This document shows positions 18,425 to 26,576 of a DNA stretch of 64,000 bases, in pieces. Every line of letters begins with the position of its first letter. The first letter of the stretch is position 1. The position numbers and the translations under genes were made by a program. The DNA is taken from NCBI RefSeq assembly GCF_000732945.1, contig NZ_CP008944.1:1293784-1357783 (forward strand). Direction: 5' to 3'. Source of the stretch: Corynebacterium atypicum. GTDB taxonomy: Bacteria; Actinomycetota; Actinomycetes; Mycobacteriales; Mycobacteriaceae. The notes beneath the pieces were generated by a model. It was not told the DNA's origin and did not search any database. It saw only the letters and a program-made list of their open reading frames with translations.

Positions 18425-19051
18425 TTAGCTATTTTCTGCTTGGACCGCCTGATAACTGGCAGCTAGATTGCCATAGAACGGTAGGTAGGTTCCCATAATT
18501 CTCCCCAACTCCCCTGCGCCTTCCGCACGCCAGTCACGCTGAAGTTCGGCAGCAACTGCTACCCACGTCATCGGGATTGCACCCGCCTGAGTGATACGCT
18601 GGACGGCGATTTCTTGAGTTAATTTGTTCCAGGTACCCGAAGCATCCACGACAACGTAGACCTCATAGCCTTCCTCCAGCGCAGATAGAGCAACGAAGGC
18701 TGCGCAGACTTCTGTCGAGACACCTGCAACAATCAATTGCTTGCGCCCGGTTTCTTTCACTGCTTTGACAAAGTTCTCATTATCCCAGGCGTTGATTTCG
18801 CCGGGACGGGCAACAACGGAAGCTTCTGGCAGCAGCTCCTCAATGACCGGTAGCACAGGTCCGTTTGGCCCGTCTGCGGCGCTGGTGGTGATCACTGCCG
18901 GCATGCCAAAAGCTTTTGCCGTCTCTGCGAGGCCTGTAACAGCGGCCATATATTCCGGCTGCGACTGGTCCTGGACACCGTTGGATAGCCCAGTCTGGTG
19001 ATCGACAAACAGAAAAGCCGCAGTATCCTTCGATAGACGCTTGTGCGTCAT
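18425..19051 (-). CDS. Isochorismatase-family cysteine hydrolase
   Basis: The 208-residue protein belongs to the isochorismatase-like superfamily (nicotinamidase/YcaC-like). The catalytic Asp lies in FLFVDHQTGL and the nucleophile Cys in IVAGVSTEVCAAF. The form resembles the YcaC group, whose substrates are mostly unknown. I start at ATG 19051 because GGAGG lies five bases upstream; an in-frame ATG at 19063 precedes that site. It is the first gene of a leftward operon with the SDR-like gene and the TetR regulator, and an operator-like palindrome lies upstream. Confidence 0.9.
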   Translation of the reverse strand: MTHKRLSKDTAAFLFVDHQTGLSNGVQDQSQPEYMAAVTGLAETAKAFGMPAVITTSAADGPNGPVLPVIEELLPEASVVARPGEINAWDNENFVKAVKETGRKQLIVAGVSTEVCAAFVALSALEEGYEVYVVVDASGTWNKLTQEIAVQRITQAGAIPMTWVAVAAELQRDWRAEGAGELGRIMGTYLPFYGNLAASYQAVQAENS

Positions 19052-19084
19052 GAGATCCTCCAAAATTCGAGTACCGTACTTCTA

Positions 19085-19109
19085 GAACGTTCCGGAACGA
19101 GCGTTCCGG
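19085..19109. promoter_or_regulatory. Nested palindromes upstream of hydrolase-SDR-TetR operon
   Basis: CGTTCCGGAACG (19088-19099) is a perfect palindrome. CCGGAACG-AG-CGTTCCGG (19092-19109) is an 8+2+8 inverted repeat overlapping it. GAACGTTC (19085-19092) is a third palindrome. They sit 34-58 bases before the hydrolase start, a typical place for a TetR-type operator. Binding by the TetR encoded at 17,012 is inferred. Confidence 0.6.
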
Positions 19110-19448
19110 TAGCTCACTGTAGCACATGATGGACCGATCGTTCCAAATCGTCCATACTGCCAGGTCAGCACAGATTTATCGCGGGCCTCCGGTTATGCCA
19201 GGCCCTTAGCAACGCCAGGTTCCACTATCTGCGGATTACCCGATACGGTAGCTAGGTGATTTGATCCATGACGTGCGAGGAGATCACCAGGGTGGGACCA
19301 GCGGCAGGTAGCCTGTAAAAGAGCTCCGAGAGTTTTACCAGGTCAAGTGGGGGCGAGGAGCCGACGGAGCCCATCCAAGAGGAGACGCGGAGAATTTCCG
19401 CCGAGTGCGCAGGTCTGCTCGGCGAGCGTTCCGAGCAAGCCGGTAGCG

Positions 19449-20039
19449 CTAGGCGATTTCGCCGACGAGGAGATCCTCGTCTATCTCGTAGAGAGAGTAC
19501 TCACTGGCCTTGTCAACGGCGACCCGTAGGCGAGCATCAGGCTGGTGAGCTTGATGCCGTCAACAAGAATGATCTTGCCGTGACGATACCCAGCCGCGCT
19601 GCGCTCGGCACCAGCCAATACCTCGACAGGGTCAGCGGCGTCCTCGTTTGTTGGACCGCGCTAACCGGCCCCTCGTGTTTGCGGGCGGCGATCTCTTCTT
19701 GGTGCGCCCGCCACAACGTCCACTCCACCATGTCTTTCTCGGAATACTCCGACAGCGACCGATCATCTACGCCGCGCCCGTCCTCGGTGATGCGGAAGTG
19801 GCTACGTTTCGGGCGTTCGAGCAAGCCCCTCTGGGTGAGTGCCGAACAGGCCCAATCGATTCGGTTGACGTAGCAAAATTGGCCCGAGGGTATTTTTCAG
19901 CACAAACTGCCGCCGGCAGCCCCATGCGGTTAGCTACCATTTCGCATAGATCCCGCACCGCTCGCACTTGACCATCAGCAAGCACCCGCAGCACGATAGG
20001 CCGGAACTAGTCTATCGTTGGCGCATTATCGCCATCCAT
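19449..20039 (-). pseudogene. mrr: Mrr-type restriction endonuclease remnant, catalytic core deleted
   Basis: Reading leftward from ATG 20039 there is a good GGAGG site and a short start. An in-frame TAG at 20007-20009 follows. Then comes the Mrr N-terminal winged-helix domain (FRPIVLRVLADGQVRAV, and later LLERPKRSHFRITEDGRG after a frame change). The central nuclease core is missing. The sequence resumes with the Mrr C-terminus in other frames (HGKIILVDGIKLTSLML, then ASEYSLYEIDEDLL), ending at TAG 19449. At least two frameshifts, one stop and an internal deletion make it non-functional. Confidence 0.65.
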
Positions 20040-20320
20040 CTACCTCCTAGAGAGTAAGAGGCCCCAGTCATTTGTGTAGTCGACGCCGAGATTCAATAGC
20101 CCATAATGGCACGACAAGCGCAGGCAGACGACCTTGCCGTGAGTGTCGATGCCTACAAATGCGACCGCGAAGCCAATTCCTCTTATTCAGATACATTAAC
20201 CCGTTCTATTTCCAAACAATGCGACTGGTTCGAGAGATTAAAATAATTCACACTTGCCCCCGGTAAAGCACCGCTGGATAGTTTCGCATTTGCGGTGGAA
20301 TTACTGATTAGATTTTGTCA

Positions 20321-20476
20321 CTATTCGATAGTTAACCGCAAGAGTTTTTGCTCAATTTCCGCCACGTCTTCAACATCTAAGATTCGGGCAGATTTGACCA
20401 ACCGTAGCTGATTATCACCGAAATCCTTTACGTCTTTCGCAACGCTAACACGCAACACTGCTTCCTGAACGGACAT
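20321..20476 (-). CDS. Small 51-residue open frame, probably the tail of a decayed gene
   Basis: The frame opens MSVQEAVLRVSV and closes LEQKLLRLTIE-like (EIEQKLLRLTIE). It continues upstream in the same frame as DILVGHDQRPI after an in-frame TAA near 20,510, and before that as QRFGRKIKSDVPETQVIDHVH. It may therefore be the C-terminus of a broken larger gene. There is a faint likeness to the C-terminal ends of MazF/PemK-type toxins, too weak to name. No convincing ribosome-binding site precedes ATG 20476. Confidence 0.25.
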   Translation of the reverse strand: MSVQEAVLRVSVAKDVKDFGDNQLRLVKSARILDVEDVAEIEQKLLRLTIE

Positions 20477-20499
20477 AATCGGCCTTTGATCGTGTCCTA

Positions 20500-20955
20500 C
20501 GAGGATATCTTAGGTATGCACGTGGTCGATCACCTGAGTTTCGGGAACGTCAGACTTTATCTTTCGTCCGAATCTCTGAATTCGACACGCTTCCCGGCCA
20601 TCAACCGGTTGCACCTTTTCATTACACCACCCTTGAAGATAAGGGACAGCTTTTTTGGTATACCTGCCACAATAACTGGACTAACAGCCATGGCGATAAT
20701 GTTAGTCAGATTAGAGTTTACATCCTCGTACCCCCCTGGAAACTAAAGATATATTTTCACACACACTTTCGTATTGAGAATTCAGATCCTCTTCACTAGG
20801 CTCGAATCGGGCATGACCAACCGATTTTCCATCTGTGTAGAGATCCTGATGAATCGAACCGTCATCCCTGCTCTCATGGTTTCGAGGATAACAGCTGGCG
20901 ATAGGCTGCCGGGTTGCAAACGTTAGCGAACAAGCATTTAGGCTACAGAGTCGAT
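20500..20955 (-). pseudogene. Unrecognised decayed reading frame
   Basis: Leftward from about 20,955 an open frame with normal-looking composition runs to about 20,722 (it includes RQPIASCYPRNHESRDDGS and YTDGKSVGHARFEPSEEDLN) but has no start codon. At a run of six G on the minus strand (about 20,735-20,740) it appears to continue in another frame as GYEDVNSNLTNIIAMAVSPVIVAGIPKK, given here in part, ending near 20,560. I recognise no family. It looks like a degraded gene rather than chance. Confidence 0.3.
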
Positions 20956-21179
20956 CGCGTTCTTCGCTGTCAGAAGGTCAGTGCCAAGTTACGCCACAAA
21001 GTGGCGAAATTGATAGTAAAGCGAGCACGACGAGTATGAAGAGCTGCCCACAAGCCCACCAGTTGGCATAACCAGAGCGTTTTAACGAGAGTCGATGGCG
21101 GCGACGATGGCGGCTGACTTGCGCCGAAGAAATATCCGCGACGTCGCCGGCATGAGCAGGGGCAGTGTTCTCTTCAGCT

Positions 21180-22334
21180 TTACTCGATGGGGCCGAGCAG
21201 CGCCTTCGCGTACGAGGCGTGCAGCGACTCGTTATCCGAGGGCTGATAAAGGCCAGCGATAACGTCCCGGTAGAGCCGCTGCAGCTCCGAAGAGCGGTAG
21301 TATTGTGCCCCACCGCAGGTCCGAATGGCAAGCTCCACAGCCTGCTTCGCGTTCTCCGTCGCCGCAGCTTTGACGTTAGAGAAGTACAGGAACCATTTGC
21401 CCCCGTGATCGACCTCGGTGAGGCGATCGACGTCTTGGGTCATCTTTTCGATCTGTAGTACGGCCTGATCCATTGCGATTCCCGCCGAGGCGATCTGCCA
21501 GCGGATATCCGGGTCGTGAGCATACGGCGCATCCTTCACGTGACTCATCCGCTGAGACGTGATCTCCCCTGCCAGCGCCACGGCCCGCTCGCCGATTCCG
21601 CAGTAGACGCTCGCTAGGAGCAGCTCGAACGGCCCAAAAATCCCGAAGACCAGTGGGTTCGAATTAGGCCCGAGCGGAGCAAGGGTGCCGACATGCTCCG
21701 GCTTCATCTTGACGCCGTCGAGTTTGGTCGTATTCGACTGCGATGCCCGCATCCCGAGCGTATTCCAGTCGTCTTTGATCTCAATGCCTTTTGCGTCGCG
21801 CTCGAGGAAGCCGAACACCAGTTGATCGTCTGGAGTGCGAGCATGGACCAGAAGCTTCGACCAGACCGGCGACAGCGAGGTAAAGATCTTGGTCCCGGAG
21901 ATCTCATATCCACCGTCCTCGGTGGGGGTGGCCGTGGACTTAGAATCGAAAAGCACTGCATCGTTGCCTGCTTCGGAAATGCCGAAGGCGAAGACCTCGC
22001 CATTGACAGCGGCCTTGAACACCCAATTGAGTGAGTCGTCGCCGCGCAGCCAGAGCGTATAAGCCACCGCGACGATGATCTGGTGCATGTTGATCCCGAG
22101 TGCCGTTGCCGGGGCCGCCTGCGCTAGCCGGCGCTGCGCGCGAGAAACCTCGTTGAGGCTAAAGCCCGCGCCGCCGAACTCCTCTGGCACGCCAAGTGCG
22201 AGGTAACCGATCTCTTTAAGTGTCCCCAGGTCTTCGGCGAAAAACTCGTTGTTCTCGTCATACCGGGGCGCGCGCTCGCGGAACTGCGCCAAGATCTCTT
22301 CGGTCAAACGTTCTTCGACTCGGGACTGTGCCAT
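21180..22334 (-). CDS. Acyl-CoA dehydrogenase-family protein
   Basis: The 384-residue protein has the usual three-domain length: an N-terminal helical part (IGYLALGVPEEFGGAG), a middle beta domain (FGISEAGND, SGTKIFTSLSPV) and a C-terminal helical part (ELAIRTCGGAQYYRSSELQRLYRDV). It is an FAD-dependent acyl-CoA oxidoreductase or a related flavin monooxygenase. The substrate cannot be read from the sequence. A strong AAGGAGG site precedes ATG 22334. No beta-oxidation partners adjoin it. Confidence 0.88.
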   Translation of the reverse strand: MAQSRVEERLTEEILAQFRERAPRYDENNEFFAEDLGTLKEIGYLALGVPEEFGGAGFSLNEVSRAQRRLAQAAPATALGINMHQIIVAVAYTLWLRGDDSLNWVFKAAVNGEVFAFGISEAGNDAVLFDSKSTATPTEDGGYEISGTKIFTSLSPVWSKLLVHARTPDDQLVFGFLERDAKGIEIKDDWNTLGMRASQSNTTKLDGVKMKPEHVGTLAPLGPNSNPLVFGIFGPFELLLASVYCGIGERAVALAGEITSQRMSHVKDAPYAHDPDIRWQIASAGIAMDQAVLQIEKMTQDVDRLTEVDHGGKWFLYFSNVKAAATENAKQAVELAIRTCGGAQYYRSSELQRLYRDVIAGLYQPSDNESLHASYAKALLGPIE

Positions 22335-22522
22335 CCCAGGCCTCCTTCGCTTAGATGTGCTGCCGGGTTAGGGCCTCTTGTCGCCCTCGGGGTGCCGCCG
22401 CCCTGAGGTGGCCGCCGCGTGAGGGTTTCTGCACAGGCCACCCTAACTCAAAAACTGGATCCCAGGCGGACCGGCGGCGTCGTGGAAGTGCCACGGAGCC
22501 GGCATAGTAGGGTGCGGCAGGT

Positions 22523-24244
22523 TTAGTGTTTGGCCCATTCGCCGATGACCCCGGGCAGCGCTGGCCTGCGGTTGCCGAAGATGGCCTGGGTGTTGGCGTC
22601 GGCTTCTACTGCGGTGGTCACGGCCTTAACTGGGCGACGTTGCTTCTGTTCAGAGTTCTCTCCTGCTGACGCAGGCGCCAGCGGCACCGCCGGGCGCATC
22701 GCCGAACCCTGTTTGGCCCCCTGTCCGGCCACAGGCGAGTTGCCGGCCCCGGACGTCGAGGAGTGTGGTCCGGGCCCTACCCCACCGGGACCAGGCGCGG
22801 CACCCGCATGGGGCTGTGGCCCCACGCTTGGGGTTCCTCCCGCATTATTGAATGCCCGCGGGAACCCACCCGGCGCCGCAGGAAGCCCGCCTGAGCTCGC
22901 GGCGCGAGCACCGACGCTGGGACCACCGGCCGTAGCGCCTGAGACACCAGAGAGGCCAGACAGGCCAGGGCGCAGCGTACCCACGCGGGAGTCGAGGCCA
23001 CCTGAGTTGCCGCCGATCGGGCCGAAAGGCCGCATGTCGAGCCCTTTCCCCAGGCCGGTGGTTCGCAAAGATGCGCTAGCGGGGCGGGTACCCAGCGCAG
23101 CTGTGAATGCGGGTGATGGGGCGGCTGGAGATGGTGAGCTAGCCGGAAGCGGTTGCCCGGCGGATGCAAAAGGGCCGGGGCCGTATCCGGGGACACCGCC
23201 GGCAGGCGTCGTCGGCGCACCGGCGGGATGGGCTTGGTTGATCATCTGATCCGCCCCCTGAATGGTGTGCTGACCTGCTACACCGGAGGCAGGCGCTGCT
23301 GCGCCGGCCGAACCCGGCATGCCGGCAGGCCTAGTCGCCTTGTCTATCCAAGGCCTGAGTTCTTCATCCAACCCGGTGTTTAACGTGCCGCCGCCCCGAG
23401 CGGCCACCGGCACGGTTAACTGAAGAACCTTCGGGATAGCGCTGGTCACTGCGGGTTGGAACTCGGCGGGAAAAGAGTGCAGGAAGGCTTGTTCCGCGGC
23501 CAGCCACTCGGCCAGGGGCAATGCTGCAAGCCCCACCTGGGCGGCCTGCACCACCCCCGCGCCATAGGAGTGGACCCCGAGAAGCTGGCCCGCCGTGCCG
23601 GCCATCGCCTGCGCGTTACCAGAGATAGCCTGTGCCACCCCCGCGAACTCGGATAGACGTTGCTGGGCTCGGTCGAAGGACTCACCCTGGTTGGCGCCGA
23701 CCAAATCGCTTCCGGCTGCGCTCAGCTGATCGGCCACCTCGGCAAGGCTGGCGGCGATCGTCTGCCAGCAGTCTCGGCACGCCTCGACCTGCTCGAGACG
23801 GGTAGTAGCAAAAAATGCGGCCAGCTGATCCACCGAGGCCACGGGCGTGACCGCTGCCTGAACCGGATTAAGCGGGTCGAAGCGCCCGGCCGGCTGCCCA
23901 GGCGCCTGCCTCGTTGCGTCGGCCTCGGCGGAATTGCGTATACCCGCTAGCCCCACCTTATTGGCAAGTTCTTGGATCGAAAACGATATCGCATTCGTGC
24001 TCAACACGTCCGTGGACCAGGACACCAGCTCACCCAGCGAGTCCAAGACCACCGCCGCCGACCCGGCGCCCCCGTGCAGGATTTTCCCGTGGCCTGCGCC
24101 CAGCTGGTCGAGGCCTGGCACCGCGGAGAATGACCCGTCGATCGACCGCTTCGATGCGATATGGAAATTATCCTCAATCTTCTCATACACGCCGCGCAAC
24201 GTATCTAAGACTGCCCCCGTAGCCCGCTCATCAAACTTCAACAT
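22523..24244 (-). CDS. Large Ala/Gly/Pro-rich protein with helical N-terminal domain, ESX/PPE-like layout
   Basis: The 573-residue protein is of unrecognised family. Residues 1-270 are predicted largely helical with Gln/Ala-rich heptad-like stretches (AQQRLSEFAGVAQAISGNAQAMAG). Residues ~290-530 are low-complexity Pro/Gly/Ala/Ser. A conserved-looking basic tail ends RPALPGVIGEWAKH. There is no signal peptide. A helical head plus a long disordered tail resembles the PPE/EspI-type and other substrates or accessories of type VII secretion, but this is layout only. It follows a DUF3558-like lipoprotein gene by 17 bases, so the two form an operon. Confidence 0.7.
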   Translation of the reverse strand: MLKFDERATGAVLDTLRGVYEKIEDNFHIASKRSIDGSFSAVPGLDQLGAGHGKILHGGAGSAAVVLDSLGELVSWSTDVLSTNAISFSIQELANKVGLAGIRNSAEADATRQAPGQPAGRFDPLNPVQAAVTPVASVDQLAAFFATTRLEQVEACRDCWQTIAASLAEVADQLSAAGSDLVGANQGESFDRAQQRLSEFAGVAQAISGNAQAMAGTAGQLLGVHSYGAGVVQAAQVGLAALPLAEWLAAEQAFLHSFPAEFQPAVTSAIPKVLQLTVPVAARGGGTLNTGLDEELRPWIDKATRPAGMPGSAGAAAPASGVAGQHTIQGADQMINQAHPAGAPTTPAGGVPGYGPGPFASAGQPLPASSPSPAAPSPAFTAALGTRPASASLRTTGLGKGLDMRPFGPIGGNSGGLDSRVGTLRPGLSGLSGVSGATAGGPSVGARAASSGGLPAAPGGFPRAFNNAGGTPSVGPQPHAGAAPGPGGVGPGPHSSTSGAGNSPVAGQGAKQGSAMRPAVPLAPASAGENSEQKQRRPVKAVTTAVEADANTQAIFGNRRPALPGVIGEWAKH

Positions 24245-24261
24245 AAATCCCCCGACTATGG

Positions 24262-25089
24262 TTAGCTTTTCTGTAGATTTTTCACAATATCTTCATGCAG
24301 TCCACGGGCCTTAGAACAGTCGTCCTCTATCCCGTAGCCCCCAGAATGCGGCGTATAATTTATCTCCCACCGGCCACGATCGGTGATGATTCCGCTGGTG
24401 CAGCCCGGCCTTCCGAACATGTTGCTCGCGGTGTAGCTCTGGAAAGGCGAGGAGTCCTGCGAGATGATCTCCACCTCGTACTCTCGGTCCTACTCCTGGG
24501 GCGCGATCGTGCTGTTCGTGCTGTACGAACCGGAATCATCTCTTGGCCAGTCACCAAATGCTTTATCCCGGTTAATTCTGCAAAGCACCGCCCCCAGCAT
24601 GATGTCACTGCCCCAATGTTCATCGATCCTGCGAGACACCCCTGCCTGGTGGAGGGCCTCATCGGGGATCTCGGTGCAGGGGTTGAATTGCTCAAAGCCC
24701 GGCGACTCCTTGTCAAAGGGGCCGGGACCAAAGGGAAGGTCTTTCACCGGAACGCCGAAGAGCGTCTCACCGGCAGCCTCTCGGGCTGCCGCATCCCGCG
24801 CTCCAGTGGATCCGTGTCCCTCTTGCCCAGCCTCCGCGGGGGAACTCTCGTGGCCCGCGGACGTTTGCTGAACAGCCCGGCCCTGCGGATCAAGCATCGC
24901 GCACCCACTTGCCAATCCTGCAACAAGCACACATGCCCCCACCGTTACAGTCCCGCGCCCAGCACCGCCTAGCTTCGCGCTCGCCCGCCCCCTGGGCGCA
25001 CGCCCCCTCTCATACGCATTATTGCAACCACCTCGCCTCGTCTCAGCCCATGTCGTGCAGCTGTCTGCCATATACTCCCCTAGCTTCAC
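24262..25089 (-). pseudogene. DUF3558-like lipoprotein interrupted by an in-frame TAG
   Basis: A hydrophobic stretch followed by the lipobox LASGC marks a lipoprotein. The mature part is Ser/Glu-rich, then folds with FNPCTEIPDEALHQAGV, the DUF3558-type start, and two further Cys (GRPGCTSG, EDDCSKA). At 24490-24492 TAG follows IAPQE. The same frame continues DREYEVEIISQDSSPFQ to the true end LQKS. One base change would restore the gene. The start is uncertain: 25089 and 25071 leave a long N-terminal extension before the signal peptide. It probably acts at the cell envelope together with the downstream 573-residue protein. Confidence 0.65.
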
Positions 25090-25257
25090 ATTGACACCGT
25101 GCGGTTACCCCAGGCCATCAACACCCGGCACGGGGGCACACAGACACCCCGCGTGTACTCAGATCCTCACACACTCACCCGCGGTTCCGCAGGACAATAA
25201 ACCCCCGATTTGGCGTACACCGAAGCTGTAAGTGAGCGCCTAACAGCCCGGAGTCTT

Positions 25258-25415
25258 CCGCGAGGTGTCACAGAGGTCGACATAGTTGCGCTGCATTTCA
25301 CGTTTGCCCAGGTCGAGGTGCAGGCAGAGCAAACCATGTCGACCTCTGTGACATCCCTGCACCCCCAAGCCACGCCTGCGCACAAAAACTCCCCCGCCCG
25401 GCCAACCAACCGGAG
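25258..25415. repeat. Hairpin-bearing repeat, left copy
   Basis: This is a 158-base copy of a sequence repeated at 25,885-26,060. It contains an exact 18-bp inverted repeat, TGTCACAGAGGTCGACAT at 25,266-25,283 and its complement at 25,336-25,353, around a 52-base loop. The tail (CCAAGCCACGCCTGCGCAC, then CCCGGCCAACCAACCGGAG) is also shared. No T-tract follows. It may be a miniature mobile element, a structured RNA or a recombination-prone repeat. Confidence 0.85.
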
Positions 25416-25424
25416 CCCCCCCCC

Positions 25425-25805
25425 TCACACCCGCCAGTAAAAATGCGTGTGACGGGCGCAACCCGGGTTGAATTCGTGGCCGCAGTGCGGGCAACATGGC
25501 CGACCCGAATCGCCTCGACCTGGCGGGCGGATCGCGTACTCGGAATAGCCAAGCACGCTTCCACAGGCGCCACACATCACCGCCGATGAATCGGCGATCG
25601 TGAGGCGACCGAAAGGATGGTCGCACAGCTCCTGGTGGCACAGGTGGCAGGCGAAGTAATCGCCGCAGGTGCCGCAGCGGTTAAGAACGACGTCGCGGTG
25701 CGTACGGTAATGCACGCAACGACCGTAAGCATCCAAACAGATGCCACGGCGAGCGGCAGCATGATCGCGCACCTCAAACGGATCTTTCTCCGGCCCCTTG
25801 TTCAT
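25425..25805 (-). CDS. CHY-type zinc-finger protein
   Basis: The 126-residue protein is rich in Cys and His. The order is CLDAYGRCVHY, then CGTCGDYFACHLCHQELCDH, then CGACGS, then CCPHCGHEFNPGCARH. This is the CHY zinc-finger pattern, which chelates several zinc ions and in eukaryotes occurs in Hot13 and RCHY1. Bacterial members are uncharacterised. I use ATG 25805 (MNKGPEKDPF); ATG 25838 is an alternative and neither has a clear ribosome-binding site. The gene sits exactly between the two hairpin repeats. Confidence 0.83.
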   Translation of the reverse strand: MNKGPEKDPFEVRDHAAARRGICLDAYGRCVHYRTHRDVVLNRCGTCGDYFACHLCHQELCDHPFGRLTIADSSAVMCGACGSVLGYSEYAIRPPGRGDSGRPCCPHCGHEFNPGCARHTHFYWRV

Positions 25806-25884
25806 GGCTTGCCAGAATACCGACTTCACCTGGCTCATGGGCGTCGTGCGCGTTCGGCGCAACCACCATTTGCAATCGCTAACC

Positions 25885-26060
25885 CGCGAGGTGTCACAGA
25901 GGTCGACATAGTTGCGCTGGATTTCACTTTTGCCCAGGTCGAGGTGCAGACAGAGCAAACCGTGTCGACCTCTGTGACATCCCTACACCCCCAAGCCACG
26001 CCTGCACCCCAAGCCCACGCCTGCGCACAAAAACTCCCCCGCCCGGCCAACCAACCGGAG
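25885..26060. repeat. Hairpin-bearing repeat, right copy
   Basis: This 176-base copy is a near match of 25,258-25,415 in the same orientation, with a few substitutions and an internal near-duplication of about 18 bases (two versions of CCCAAGCCACGCCTGC). Its inverted repeat is 17 bp (TGTCACAGAGGTCGACA at 25,893-25,909 and its complement at 25,964-25,980). It ends 15 bases from the 3' end of tRNA-Glu. Confidence 0.85.
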
Positions 26061-26075
26061 CGAGGGAGCTGTACG

Positions 26076-26148
26076 TACCCCGTACGGGATTTGAACCCGT
26101 GTTACCGCCGTGAGAGGGCGGCGTCCTAGGCCGCTAGACGAACGGGGC
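26076..26148 (-). tRNA. tRNA-Glu(CTC)
   Basis: It is a complete 73-base cloverleaf. Acceptor arms are GCCCCGT/ACGGGGT, the anticodon stem is CCGCC/GGCGG with CTC in the loop, and the T-arm is GGGTTCGAATCCC. The discriminator is A and CCA is not encoded. It lies 40 bases downstream of tRNA-Gln on the same strand, so the two are probably co-transcribed. The gltX gene lies just upstream. Confidence 0.95.
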
Positions 26149-26188
26149 TCTAGAACGCGACTCTCCTTAACAAGGAGAATAATCGCAG

Positions 26189-26260
26189 CTGGCCTACCAG
26201 GACTCGAACCTAGAATGGCGGTACCAGAAACCGCTGTGTTGCCAATTACACCATAGGCCA
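26189..26260 (-). tRNA. tRNA-Gln(CTG)
   Basis: It is a 72-base cloverleaf. Acceptor arms are TGGCCTA/TAGGCCA, the anticodon stem is GCGGT/ACCGCC-like with CTG in the loop, and the T-arm is AGGTTCGAGTCCT. The discriminator is G. Gln-tRNA in this organism is probably charged indirectly, by the non-discriminating GltX and the GatCAB amidotransferase (gatB and gatA are in this window). Confidence 0.95.
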
Positions 26261-26576
26261 TCGTTTCGCTTGCACTAGCCAGTACCTAGCGCGCCGCGCA
26301 ACGGGGACTACTATATCCATAGCAGCTCGAAAGACACAAACTAGCAGTTCAAGGCCATTTTTCTTAGCCACACCCCGCCCGCCACCCCGCCTCCCGCCAG
26401 GGTTCAGTCTCCCTACGGGCGCACAAGGCCCCGCTTGCTTACCGACGCCCCAACCAGCCACAGCACCCCGCCAGCCCCCCCCGGGCGCCAAGCCACCGAG
26501 TGAGCGCGCCCCCTTGCGCCCACCCGGGGGCCAGCCAAAGCCGTTTCGGGGCCGTCAAGGACCCCGCGATCGCTGG
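26261..26576. other. 316-bp gap between gltX and tRNA-Gln
   Basis: Apart from the presumed tRNA promoter next to tRNA-Gln, I see only GC-rich sequence without reading frames, strong hairpins or recognisable regulatory motifs. Confidence 0.5.

Larger units (their letters stand above)
19110..21179. other. Decayed, AT-richer accessory region
   Basis: Between the hydrolase operon and the acyl-CoA dehydrogenase gene there is no intact gene longer than about 50 codons that I can support. It holds the mrr remnant and broken leftward reading frames at about 20,321-20,955. The base composition is visibly richer in A and T from 20,040 to 21,000 than in the flanks, which suggests old horizontally acquired DNA. 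Confidence 0.6.

Noticed and set aside
22530-23249. 239-codon plus-strand frame opposite the 573-residue protein
   Set aside because: Antisense of low-complexity Pro/Gly/Ala sequence, which stays open in all frames.
25191-26060. Possible CRISPR array
   Set aside because: Only two copies, ~630 bases apart, far longer than CRISPR repeats and without spacers.
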